A stretch of 64,000 nucleotides of DNA from Azolla caroliniana (lineage: Eukaryota; Polypodiophyta). Where the stretch lies: NCBI GenBank assembly GCA_043228905.1, contig JBHGNT010000010.1, positions 9,424,001 to 9,488,000 on the forward strand, given 5' to 3'. The notes under the pieces were generated by a model that was not told the DNA's origin, made no database searches, and saw only the letters and a list, made by a program, of their open reading frames with translations. Positions 54,001 to 64,000 of this stretch are shown here, in pieces. Position 1 is the stretch's first letter. Each line of letters starts with the position of its first letter. The position numbers were made by a program, and so were the translations under genes.

Positions 54001-54630
54001 CAGGCGAATGGATTAGCAGAATCCACCAACAAGACATTACAGACCATTTTGAAGAAAACTGTCAATGAAAATAGAACGGACTGGGATACCAAACTACAGA
54101 GTGCGTTATGGGCGTACAGAACTAGCTACAAAACAAGCATACAGTCAACACCGTTCCGACTAGCGTTTGGACTAGAGACTGTGATGCCGGTCGAATTTCA
54201 GGTAGCTAGTTTGCGCATTCAGGTACGGAACCGATTATCAGAAGCCAAGTCGGAGGAGGTACAGCTCTACTAGCTCCTCGAACTAGGGGAAAAACGCATC
54301 CACAGCATGGTTGTGTTGGAACAGGAACATCGACGGCGTAAAGCGTTTGTGGATCGACATCGGAATGCAAGGGAAAAGGAGTTCGCCGTGGGCCGAGCGG
54401 TGCTAGTTTTTCAAACGCGCATGGGCCATATGCCGGGGAAGTTACGTTTCCGCTGGACCGGCCCATACTGGATAATTGGAGTGGAACAAGGCACATTCCA
54501 ACTAGGAACGCTGGCTGGAGAAGTAGTACGGCAAAAGGTGAATGGGTTTCGGCTCAAACCTTACCTGGGCCCTACGCCACCTAACCCATTCACCTCCGAA
54601 CAGGACAGAGCCGGAGAACTCGCAGCGTAA
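51019..54630 (+). pseudogene. Pol of Gypsy F: protease, RT, RNase H, integrase
   Basis: One frame of about 1,200 codons with 11 internal stops and no frameshift. Protease around VIDGGSGINVIS. RT from FIRPVKQATWLSPIVVVPKK, through FPLPFTDSVLDAIAGHEMY and FVTDWGVYVAVVMMFGLKT, to the active site VFLDDFAVYGK. RNase H with FHVFVDTSDIAIGSALM and NYSTTEREALGMIYSINKF. Integrase with CRKCDLCQRMGQPAEDARMP, WGLDFVGPFTP, LISDQGSHFLNTVV and YPQANGLAESTNK, then RFRWTGPYWIIGVE. It stops at 54628. This pol type is common in non-flowering land plants in my recollection. Confidence 0.88.
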
Positions 54631-54685
54631 AGTGGGCAGCCCCACTTGTACTATAATGTAAAAATAGGTTGTAAATAACCGTTAT

Positions 54686-54717
54686 GAAAAAAAAAAGAAA
54701 AAAAAGAGAGGAGAAGA
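54686..54717 (+). other. Internal polypurine tract of Gypsy F
   Basis: 32 uninterrupted purines between the pol stop and the extra ORF. No comparable tract precedes the 3' LTR, so this may serve as an internal plus-strand primer. Confidence 0.55.
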
Positions 54718-54781
54718 TAGCGATTATTAAAACGACTAAAGGCATGCACAAACTCCTAGTTCAAGAACACGCGGCACCACG

Positions 54782-57736
54782 ATGGCTCACCGCCCAACGA
54801 ACCCTAAGCCACAAAAAGAAGGAAACAGAAGATTTTCTACACAAAGCAGAAACCCATCTCCTAGCTATCATCGCCCCCATCACTCCTCTCCCTCACCTTC
54901 TCCCCCATCCTATCTCAGAGCTCCAACTCACCACAACCAACCGTCTCCTCCCCATGAACATACTCTGGCGATGCCGATCTTCATCTCTACTACCCTATGC
55001 CGATGGCTCGTGGAGAAACGCCTGGATGGTTACATCCGGGTCGCAGAAGCACCTCCGCACCCGGATGCCATGGACATCTCCAGGAAGCTTAACATCGACA
55101 CGGTCACCAACTCTTCCATCCGAAAGAAGTTGGACCTATCCTCACTAGGTGAAAGACATTTCGAAATACCTCCTACAGAGGTGCTGCAATGGTATTTTGG
55201 GCCATATTACTCCTCCGCCAAGGCCTATAGAACAAAACAAATTCCGGATCCCTTCTTCTGTGAAGTTGCCAAGTTCCTGCTAGAAGTCGGCTGTGTACAT
55301 GTCAACACATATGGGATGCCTAAGCAGAAGGCGGGCATCATTATCGATACCTTTGAAGGGCGTGCCGTCGACTGGGGGGTCATCACAGGGCCAACGTTAA
55401 GGGAAGGCTTGCATGCATACCAAGCAGGCAAAAAGCTCAGGCCGATCATCCAACAATACCTTACGGTACTATTTCCACCTTGAGGCCTGCCAGCACCGCA
55501 GCCCAGCCAACCCACGGCCCCGCCCCGATTCGCGAAACGCAGGTTAGCGGAGTTATCAGCCCCAGAGTGGGAAGAGGAACCCCAACCGGCCCAGTCAGAC
55601 CCAAGGACAACACCTCCTACTGACCAGCCGGACACACGGACAACATAGGAGGTACAACCGAGACGTTCCGTGGAAGTAGCCCTAGAACCAGACACCGAAA
55701 CACGGCAGGAAAGTCCCAGACCAAAACAACGCAGATTGGACAGGAAAGATAGGCGGGGGTTGGTAAAAAACGCCCCCACGGCAACAGAGACACCAACCGA
55801 AGGCGAAGGCTCCGCAGCAGCAAAACCCAATACCACCTTCGAAATCATCCGGGAGCCACGGCCCATTATTACGACCCAGTCCCAACGAGGGAAAGCCGTA
55901 TTGACGGCGGAAAGCGAGGTTTTGGCATATCCGGATATCCCAGATACGGCCCACGAGTTCAACGCCCTCTTGCAGTTCGGTACTTCTTTTGAGCTCATGG
56001 AGTTCCTGGCAACGCAACAGGTCAAAGCCACCCAACGAATGGCCGAAGAGTATGCGGAACGCCAGATGATCAAGCGCGCCCTAACACAAACAACGGACAG
56101 TGACGATGAGGACCGGCTAGCCAGGGTCGGCAGACAGAGGAACGCCGAGGTACGACGAGTGGGGATGGAGATACCGCCCTTAAACATGGCCCTCGTCGAA
56201 GTCCATCGGGAACTGGCAAAGGTCAGCACGGGCGCCAAGGAGATGGCCATAAAAAATAAGAATGTCTAGAAGAAGGTTAAACTGACCCAAGCCGAACTGC
56301 AAAAAGCCAACACACACATCGCGAAGTTGGAAGCTCACGCGACTACGGCACAACATGCAACCCCACCACCGAACCAAGTCATCGACGCTCTAAAAGAAGA
56401 AATAGAGGCTTAAACCGCCATCGCCTCAAAAGCAAAAAGGGTCGTGCAACTAGTGGAATTAGAAATTGAACGCCTTCGAGCAGAACTACGCCAATCCTCA
56501 GACAGAGTAAAGGAGATACGGGCTAACGGACGGAAGGCAGTAAAAACCCTTGAAGAGAAACTTGCTACGGAGGTAGCTCAGCACATCCGGATAAAAGACG
56601 ACAACGCACAATTATGAGAGGACCCGAAGAAATCGGAGGCGGCAATAGCAGGACTCCGGGCCTTATTAGAAAAAAAGGTGTGGTTCGATGAGCAGTTGGT
56701 GGTCGAACAAGACAGAAGGCATCAGCTCGAAATCCGCCTAAACAATGAAATGGGGAAATTAGAGGAACAACATGCAAAGGAATCCCAGTTGTGGGCGGGC
56801 CTGAAGGCCACGTATGAGGAAACGGCAGCGGTTAAACAGTAGGAAATCGCAAATCTCCAATAGTCAATGGAAGACGCACGCAACCGTTGCCAGGCCATCA
56901 CAGATAACGTGTGGATCCTTCTTCAAATAAATCAGGAGAGGTTCACAACGCAATTGAAAACGGTGCTGGACAAAGGATGGATGGCGTGGGCAACCCAAGC
57001 AGTGGAATTGCACGCGTATCGTGCGGACTGGGAGAACCGGCGAAAAGACGGTCAAGGTTTCTATAAACTAAATGAGGAGAGCATTGCGGCCGTATGGGAG
57101 GACCTAGTGCAAGACTATCGTGCGCTGGCAGACCAACACTCCGAAGTGCTCACACAGCTCTTAGATGATTTTGGTGAAAGTCAGGAGGAGCTATTTAACC
57201 AGATCACACAAGCCGGCAACACGCGCACAAACGAGGAATCCAACGCGAAGCCAATTCCGGGCACAACCGAAGAAGAGGTACCTCAGGCCCGATCACCAAA
57301 GGTGACAACGATGGAGAATAGCGGGGACCAACTAGTGGAATTCCCCACAGGACCAGACAGCGAAACCACTACACAACAAGAGGTCCAGCCGCACGAGCCC
57401 ACACTATCATTAGACCACGCGGAGAACGGTGCGGACCAGGCGGAATCTCTGCCCCACTCCCATGAACATACAAAAACGGCCGACACCACGGAGGACGTAA
57501 TAATGGAGGTAGAGCCGCAGCCGCTTGCAAGCACGACAATGGCGGAGCCCAACCCACTAACTCAAGAAGAGCCCATCGTACCCGGACCACCCAGACACGG
57601 CGACAATGACTTCGGGAGAAACCAGCCCGATCAAACAGAGGAGCCACACCACGATGCACCTACGGGCCCTACATCACCTCCGGACGAGGACACCACAGCA
57701 GAGCCGAACATCCGGGCCATTTTGGAAGAGTATTAA
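54782..57736 (+). pseudogene. Extra ORF of Gypsy F after integrase, function unknown
   Basis: One frame of 985 codons with seven internal stops (55481, 55646, 56267, 56411, 56615, 56840, 56861) and no frameshift. Residues 1-70 are Pro/Ser/His-rich. About 70-235 look globular (LCRWLVEKRLDGYIRV, EVLQWYFGPYYSSAKAY, FFCEVAKFLLEVGCVHVN). Then a Pro-rich linker, a second block (IPDTAHEFNALLQFGTSFEL), a long heptad-rich coiled coil (about 455-700), a Trp-rich helix (KGWMAWATQAVELHAYRADW) and an acidic Pro/Glu/Thr tail ending RAILEEY. No signal peptide or membrane helix, so not env-like. I do not recognise the family. Confidence 0.8.
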
Positions 57737-57783
57737 CGGGATGCATCCGACGTGCCAGGGCACTGTCCCACAGGCGTGCCAAG

Positions 57784-58224
57784 TGTTGTCCGCCGGAATA
57801 GTAACCGACGGACAAAAGCGTAGGAATAAGAAATTATATAAGAGCATAACGCATGTAACGGTTCACGCAGGAAGCGTGAACGGCTAAATAGACCCTGCAT
57901 ATATAAAGGGCAGAAAACCTCTGATGGAGGTGCGTGTAATTTTGGGGAATGTAAAGAAACGCCTGATAATAGAATTCTATCTTCTCTGATTTTCTGTGTA
58001 TAGCTACGACTAATTCAGTGTGTGTGTCTTGAATACTTAAGCGTTTGAGTACGTAAGTATAACCCTTGATAGGGATTCGGTTGTAGCCGTCTCCCCTTAT
58101 ACGCTGATAGGTTACAGGGGTTCTTCCCTTACGCATTACACTTAAACACATGTTCGTTGTTCCACACCCACTTTGAGGTCTAGGTCGAAGGACTGACCGC
58201 GGACCATGTTCCTAAACGGCAACA
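57784..58224 (+). repeat. 3' LTR of Gypsy F
   Basis: 441 bp. No polypurine tract precedes it; the last internal bases are CAGGCGTGCCAAG. Confidence 0.92.
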
Positions 58225-58428
58225 CGGGGCGGTATAAGGATAAAACACGTTAAAGGGGTTGTTCGGTATGTGTAATGTATATGAGTGTGAGGATGAGTAT
58301 GTGTAAGCACATGCACAATTATGTGCATGTGACAAGAATGTAACGGTCTCTTTTTGTAACGCACATATTATTTACCGTTACATTATGTATTATAAAAACC
58401 CCTTATGGCGGCACATAAGGAATATAGC
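58225..58428 (+). repeat. Right piece of the unidentified repeat, promoter-like
   Basis: 204 bp between Gypsy F and Copia G. Two perfect inverted repeats: CACATGCACA/TGTGCATGTG (58308-58331) and AATGTAACGGT/ACCGTTACATT (58337-58384). Next comes TATAAAAACC (58391-58400), then a 7-bp hairpin CCTTATG/CATAAGG. This looks like the U3 and TATA region of another LTR, cut by both neighbours. Confidence 0.55.
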
Positions 58429-58822
58429 TGTAAAAAGTAGCGTGCGGAAGCAAGTATAAAGATAGAACAGAAGGGAGAACACTCAGGTTTAATGGAGAGC
58501 TTAAGCTTACACGGTATACGTGGGAGAGACAGAGAGAGTGAGAGAGAAGACTCAAAAACTATATTCAATAATAATACTTAGTCTGTACATAAGACGTGCT
58601 CAGTGAACACTTTTATACAAGTCCTAGAAGGACTGACCGAAGTACTGACAGTACTTCAATGCTCATCAAGAGCTCCTACACTAACTCCCAAATATATTCC
58701 TCACGGAATATCTTTCCTAACGACCTCCCGATTTACGCACTCGGCCTAACCGATCGGTCCCAACCGATCCGGTCCTCGGCTTCTTCAGCCGATCCGGCCG
58801 ATGTTGAGCTTGTCTCTCAACA
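58429..58822 (-). repeat. 3' LTR of Copia G
   Basis: 394 bp (TGTAAAAAG...CTCAACA on the plus strand). Contains the dyad GAAGTACTGACAGTACTTC (58639-58657), minus-strand TATAAAAG (about 58611-58618) and a GA-rich tract (58526-58550). Confidence 0.92.
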
Positions 58823-61024
58823 CTCCCCCTCAAGCTCAACTTGAGGCTCTTCGGGATCTTCACAGCACCGTTTCCTCCTGGCTTCTCGCCTCGCTCGCGC
58901 TCCTCGACCTGTTCGACTCCGCGCGCTTCGACCCTTCCGGTCGGCTTGTCTGCTCATGCGGCCCTTATCAGCTCTTCTGTTGTTGCGGTGTTGACGCTTC
59001 TCCTGCTGCCTTTTTTTCCGCTTGGGCCTCGGTTGATTCAGCGTGTCTGAATCAAACATCTGAACCGACTCGGCTACCTCCGATCGGTCTTCGCTCTCGT
59101 CCGAGTTGGCTATCTCCAACTCGTCTTCGGTCTTCTCGCCCTCGATGGCGTTATCCTCCTTATGCGTGGTTGGCTTCGGCTCTCTCCTTTGGTTGCTCCC
59201 CTTCTGTCCGCTTCCGAACTTTTCCGCGGGTCCGCCCTCGGCTTCTTTAGCCGATCTGATGTCGAACTTGTCAATCGACTCGGTGTCGCGGTGTCTGTTC
59301 CTTTCCTGCTGCCTTGCTTGGTCGTTCGGGACTGTTCTCCCCCTCAAGTTCAGCACGTCAAGGTGACGCAATCCGAGCGCACCTGAGAATTGCCGCAACT
59401 TGTCTAAACCAAGAGGCTTGGTGAAGATGTCGGCAGTCTGCCGATCCGTCGGCACGCATTGAAGTTCGACTTCACCGGAAAGGACACGCTCACGGACGAA
59501 ATGGTAATGCACCTCAATGTGCTTGGTCCGTGCGTGGAATACGGGGTTCTTCGCAAGTTGGATGCTGCTGAGGTTGTCACAGTAGATCGTCGTCGGATCT
59601 GACACCTCCTCTCGCAGGTCCTTAAGTAGCCGCTTCAACCATATGGCTTCGCATGTCGCAACAGTTGCTCCTCGGTACTCAGCTTCGGTGCTCAACAGTG
59701 CAACTGTTGGCTGCTTCTTACTGCTCCACGCGATCGCGGCACTCCCGAGGGAGAACACGTATCCGGACGTGGATCGGCGATCGGCGGCGTTGCCAACCCA
59801 ATCAGCATCGGCGTAGCCGACTAACTGCATGGCTGCACCGGTCCGATATAGCAGTCCCCGGTCCTTAGTGCTACTGACATACTGAAGTATGCATTGCGCA
59901 CACTGAAGGTGCTCCTCGGTAGGTCGCGCCATGAACTGACTGATCACTCCGACCGGATAACTGAGGTCAGGTCGGGTGATGGTCAAGTATATGAGGCTTC
60001 CGACAATTTTTCGGAACCTCGTCGGGTCGCATACCTTTCCCGTATCAGGACAAAGCTTGATGGTTCTGTCCAGAGGAGTCGAGACAGACTTACAGTCGGC
60101 CATCCCGAGTTTGAAGAGCATACCCAGCACGTAATGACGTTGGCTGATCAATATGCCTTCGGGGGTACGGATCACTTCGATCCCGAGAAAGTAATGAAGG
60201 TCCCCCAGATCCTTCATGTCGAACGATGCCGCAAGCTGGAGCTTCACGCGGTCGATTTCACCTAGGTCGGCGCCAGTGATGACCAAGTCATCGACATATA
60301 GTAGAATACTAACCGGTCTGAGTCGACCTTTCCGGATGAACATGGAAGAGTCCGATTTTGACGTGACGAAGCCCATCCGACGCAGTTGTTGCGTGATCTT
60401 CGCGTTCCAGGCACACGGGGCTTGCTTCAGTCCGTAAAGGGACTTCTTCAGTCGGCATACTGCCGAGGAGTTCGTTCCGGAGTGAAAACCGGGCGGCTGT
60501 ACCATGTACACCTGTTCCTCAAGGTCACCTTGCAGGAACACATTCTTGACATCCATCTGATGTAAGTGTCACCCCTTCACCGCAGCTACTGCGAGCAAAA
60601 CACGGACGGTCGTCATCTTCGCGACCGGCGCAAACGTCTCATCGTAGTCGATGCCGTGTTTCTGCGCGTAGCCCTTTGCCACTAGCCGAGCCTTGTACCG
60701 GTTGACCGAGCCATCGGTGTTGTACTTGACCTTGTACACCCACCTACACCCGATCGGTTTTACCCCTCTTGGTACGTCAACCAGGTCCTAGGTCTCGTTC
60801 TTCGCCAATGCGTGCATCTCTTCCTCCATCACGGCACGCCAATTCGCGTCTTTAGCCGCTTCTGCGTAGGTCTCTGGCTCACGCACTTCCGCTACACGGG
60901 TCATGTATGCATAATGATGCGCCATGTACTCGTTGTATCCGAACCGCAAAACAGGATTCTTCTGGCGGGTAGATCGGCGTAATCTCACATTAGCCAATGT
61001 CGAGGCCTTCTCGGTCGACACGGT
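58817..61024 (-). pseudogene. RT, RNase H and C-terminal extension of Copia G
   Basis: Linker and RT start 61024-60560 with stops at 60791 and 60570 (both explained by TGG changes), then 579 clean codons from 60556: DVKNVFLQGDLEEQVYMVQP, RLKKSLYGLKQAPCAWN, ILLYVDDLVITG (active site), TRPDLSYPVGVISQFM, STEAEYRGATVATCEAIW, YCDNLSSIQLAKN, IFTKPLGLDKLRQFSGAL. RNase H ends at NLRGR (59337). The frame then continues about 172 residues: acid-rich first half, then a strongly basic part (PRPKRKKRQQEKRQ, ARARREARRKR). The stop lies in the first bases of the LTR. Confidence 0.88.
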
Positions 61025-63588
61025 CTTTATCTTTAAAGACCCGTCACCGGTTCCCTCGGAGTCGGACTCGCGTCAATCTGACTCATTCCTTTCCGTCTCC
61101 TCGGCTTCCTGCGCGGGGAATGCACGGCCGAGTCTCCACTACTCGCCGGCTCTTCATCGGACTGGTCGTACCGACTCAGTCGTCCAATCGGTCCACTTAA
61201 CCGGAGTGAAATCGGACTCTCTTCGCGGGTCTCAATTTCGGGCTCATCCGGAGGCATCTTGGCCTCACTGACCTCATCGCCAGAGCTCGTATTGGAGTCA
61301 GGGTTTCGAGTCGAGGGCAGGTACCAGGACGTGGACTCGTCAAACACAACGTCGCGGCTGACACGCGCTTGTTTGGTGCGAGGGTTATAGCACTTATAAC
61401 CCTTTTGCTCGTCTGAGTAACTGACCAAGATGCATTTCTCGGCCTTTGCGTCCAGCTTCCTCCTTTTCTCCTTCGGTATATGCACATACGCAATGCTACC
61501 GAACACCCTCAAGTGTCGCAAGTTCGGCTTCGTTCCGAAATATAGTTCGTGCGCCGACACTTTGTCTCCAATCCGGTTCTGGATGTATACCGCGGTCCTT
61601 ACCACCTCGGCCCAATAGAACTTGGGCAAGCTCTTCTCCTCCAGCATTGCCCGTGCCACTTCCACAACTAACCGATTCTTCCTCTCGGCCACGCCGTTCT
61701 GCTCTGGCGTGTATCTACAACTGAATTCGCGCCGAATTCCCATTTGTTGTAGATAACCGTTGAATTGACCGGAAAAGTACTCTTTCTCGCCATCCGACCG
61801 CAGGCACTTGATCTTTCGTCCTGTTTCGGCTTCCACGAACCCTTTGAGGTCCCGGAAATAGTCGAAGACTTCGCTCTTCCTCTCAATGAGGTAGATCCAC
61901 GTGTGCCGCGTGTGGTCGTCGATGAAGGAGACGAAATATCGGCTCCCGCCAAGACTAACGTTTTGTGTCGGCCCCCATACATCGGAGTGTATAAGGTCGA
62001 GCTTGTTCCGGCTCCGATTTCGCTCGTTGGGGAAAGGAAGTCAGTGTTGCTTCCCGAGCTGGCAAGCTTCACAAATTTGTGCCTTTCGGCCACTAAATTT
62101 GGGCAATCCGAACACTACCTGTTTCGATTGCAGATCTTGAAGCCGCTGGTGGTTGACGTGGCCTATCCACTTGTGCCACAAGTCGATGTCCGACTCGGAT
62201 TTTTGTCCCTTCGCGAACATTGCAATGCCGCCGTCAGTGGAGTCGAGGATGAACATCCTCCCATCTCTGCGCCCTTGCGCAATCACACGGCCTTCTTCCT
62301 CAATGAAGCACCCGAGGTGTGTAAACCGAACCTCCATCCCTTGGTCAACGATCTGTCCGACCGAGACCAAGTTTTTCGTGATTGTCGGAACGTGCAACAC
62401 GTTCATGAGTTTCCCTTTCTGCCCGACATGGCTAAGGGGAACTTCTCCGACATTCGCGATCGGATGCGGAGTGTCGTCTCCAGTTGCGACTACTCCAGGT
62501 TGTATCGGATTTTCAAGGTATGAGAACCACTCCTTATGGCTCGTCATGTGGTTTGACGCGTCGGAGTCTACGTACCACACCTCGTCCGATCTCGGGGTGG
62601 TCTGTTTCATTGAGTTTGCTTCGTGTCTCGTCACAAAGGCAGTCCCTTCTCCGGCTCTCCCGGAGTCTTCGGCGTAGTGCGATCGCTGCCGATTTCCCTT
62701 GTCGGTATGTCTGGAGCCGTTCCCGGAACCAGTTCTCTCCGAATCGGCGCGCTTCTTCCAGCACTCACTTTCCCTGTGGCCTTTCTTGCCACAGTACCAG
62801 CACTCCGCGATGGACTTCCCTTGCCGGTTCTCATCGCTTCGGCTCCCCCTGTTTCCGAAGGGTTCGGAGTTGCTGTCGGCATCACTTCAGTGCCTTCTTC
62901 CTTGATCTCGTCGGCCGCCTCCATTGCGCGCCGACTCGCCTCATCCTCCACGTCCACGAGGCCTATCTCCCTCCGTGTACAACATTCTGTTGTCGGTGTG
63001 CATGCTTGTAGACGCACTCGCGTGGTTCTCCTCTACCAGGAGCATCGACTGTAAGTCGAAAAAGGACGGCGTATTCTCCCGGGTACACACAGCCGTTCGG
63101 AACGCTCCGAACTTCGACGCCAAACCTCCGAGACAGATCTGGACCATCTCGCTCTCCTCGATGTTCACCTCTATGGAGGCGAGGGAGTTGCAGATATCCT
63201 TGATCTTCGAGGTATAGTCCGCCACCGACAAGTCGCGTTGTCGTAGGTTGCTCAACTCCTGTCGGAGCTGAAGCTTCCTGGTTGTGGTGCTCGTGGCGAA
63301 AATCTTCTTCAGATTTTCCCACGCACCCTTCGGCGTCTTTGCATCCCGAACATAGCTCAATAGCTGTTCGCCCACACACGACGCGAAGTAGTATAATACC
63401 CTGCTCGCCGATTGCTCCCACGACGGAAAGTCTCTGTGTGTCGATTCGGGTGCCGCGTCATTAGCTCCTTCGACATAACTCCAATAGTCGTGCCTGAGCA
63501 GGTACTGGTGCATCTTGTAGGACCAAGACACGTAGTTGGTTCTGTCGAGCTTCTCTGTTGGAAGCGAGCTCGCCATGCCTCTATCCAT
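61025..63588 (-). pseudogene. Gag, protease and integrase of Copia G
   Basis: ATG 63588 (MDRGMASSLPTEKLDRTNY). The gag runs through YKMHQYLLRHDYWSY and FFDLQSMLLVEENHA. A TGA at 62941 (from CGA) follows RGRGG. Zinc knuckle ECWYCGKKGHRESEC. The protease motif is VDSDASNHM, with the catalytic Gly changed to Asp. Pre-integrase IDLWHKWIGHVNHQ, HHCC end CEACQLGKQH then TGA at 62042, FIDDHTRHTWIYLIE, LRSDGEKEYFSGQF and YTPEQNGVAERKNRLVVEVA. One frameshift near 61030 separates it from RT. Confidence 0.88.
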
Positions 63589-63649
63589 CGTTCTTCTTGT
63601 TCTTCTTCGTCAAGTTGTGTCGGCTGCAGAGAGGTTCTCAACCCTCGCG

Positions 63650-63661
63650 CTCTGATACCAT
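63650..63661 (-). promoter_or_regulatory. Primer-binding site of Copia G
   Basis: Minus strand TGGTATCAGAGC, exact initiator tRNA-Met type, directly at the LTR edge. Confidence 0.9.
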
Positions 63662-64000
63662 GTAAAAAGTAGCATGCGGAAGCAAGTATAAAGACAGAAC
63701 AGAAGGGAGAACACTCAGGTTTAATGGAGAGCTTAAGCTTACACGGTATACGCGGGAGAGACAGAGAGAGTGAGAGAGAAGACTCAAAAACTATATTCAA
63801 TAATAATACTTAATCTGTACATAAGACGTGCTCAGTGAACACTTTTCTACAAGTCCTAGAAGGACTGACCGAAGTACTGACAGTACTTCAATGCTCATCA
63901 AGAGCTCCTACACTAACTCCCAAATATATTCCTCACGAAATATCTTTCCTAACGACCTCCGGTTTACGCACTCGACCTAACCGATCTGTCCCAACTGATC
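63662..64000 (-). repeat. 5' LTR of Copia G (continues beyond the window)
   Basis: First 339 of about 394 bp. Same dyad at 63871-63889. Confidence 0.9.

Larger units (their letters stand above)
49301..58229 (+). mobile_element. Gypsy F with an extra ORF after integrase
   Basis: LTRs 49306-49746 and 57784-58224, both 441 bp and differing at about 18 sites by eye, mostly transitions. Perfect target duplication CGGGG (49301-49305, 58225-58229). Gag (with deletion), a complete protease-RT-RNase H-integrase frame with stops but no frameshift, then a second long frame 54782-57736. Total about 8.9 kb. Stops make it inactive. Confidence 0.92.
58429..64000 (-). mobile_element. Copia G, nearly complete, 5' LTR running off the window
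   Basis: 3' LTR 58429-58822, polypurine tract CTTGAGGGGGAG (minus) at 58823-58834, coding region 58817-63588, primer site 63661-63650, 5' LTR from 63662 to beyond the window edge. The visible LTR halves are very similar (a few changes by eye), so the insertion is fairly young, although the polyprotein has a frameshift and stops. Confidence 0.92.

Noticed and set aside
55225-56250. 341-codon minus-strand open frame
   Set aside because: Antisense shadow of the Gypsy F extra ORF; no protein-like motifs, and the plus frame explains the codon structure.

Overview
The window is nuclear DNA from a land plant. It holds one spliced host gene, for a DHHC-type protein S-acyltransferase of the plant PAT19-22 kind, whose introns have plant-like GT-AG borders. 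Almost everything else from about 17 kb onward is nested LTR retrotransposons. I cannot name the species.

Layout. Bases 1-2178 hold the 5' part of a Copia element (H, minus strand; intact gag-protease frame running off the window). Bases 2171-2771 hold a broken DUF4283-like fragment. Bases 2.8-6.3 kb are AT-rich with nothing recognisable. The S-acyltransferase gene occupies 7070-14712 (nine coding exons, about 774 aa), with a G-quadruplex-type motif and dinucleotide repeats upstream and a 4.2-kb intron between the DHHC exon pair and the next membrane-segment exon. AT-rich spacer follows to 16990. Copia J (16991-20024, plus) is an internally deleted element with both LTRs and a near-perfect target duplication.

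From 20188 to about 47068 I read one old minus-strand Copia element (I/B) torn open by later insertions: Copia A' (minus), itself interrupted by Copia A (plus); Gypsy K; Gypsy C, which carries a solo Copia LTR; and Gypsy D. Copia E (plus) sits in the remains of the I/B 5' LTR. At 49306-58224 lies Gypsy F, with a large extra reading frame after integrase, inserted into an unidentified repeat. The window ends in Copia G (58429 to the edge, minus).

The standout is Gypsy K (28956-34709, minus). Its two LTRs are identical by eye except for one GA unit, it has perfect AAATC target duplications, and its gag and pol are open. Its gag and pol resemble the Tf1/sushi/Tcn1-type chromoviruses of fungi, vertebrates and early land plants more than the usual angiosperm chromoviruses. 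Two mechanisms are legible in the DNA. First, a 12-nt primer site beside the 5' LTR is complementary to the predicted first bases of its own transcript, so it is self-primed and not tRNA-primed. Second, a GTTAAAC slippery heptamer, a 6-nt spacer and an 11-bp stem-loop lie exactly where gag must pass into the -1 pol frame. The outer end of each LTR is a 67-nt tRNA-like sequence.

Other notable signals: a possible accessory protein in Gypsy F; a charged C-terminal pol extension shared by Copia G and I/B; a promoter dyad conserved in the LTRs of the G-type Copias; a five-unit hairpin array in the Gypsy C leader; and an LTR sequence block shared by a Copia and a Gypsy family.
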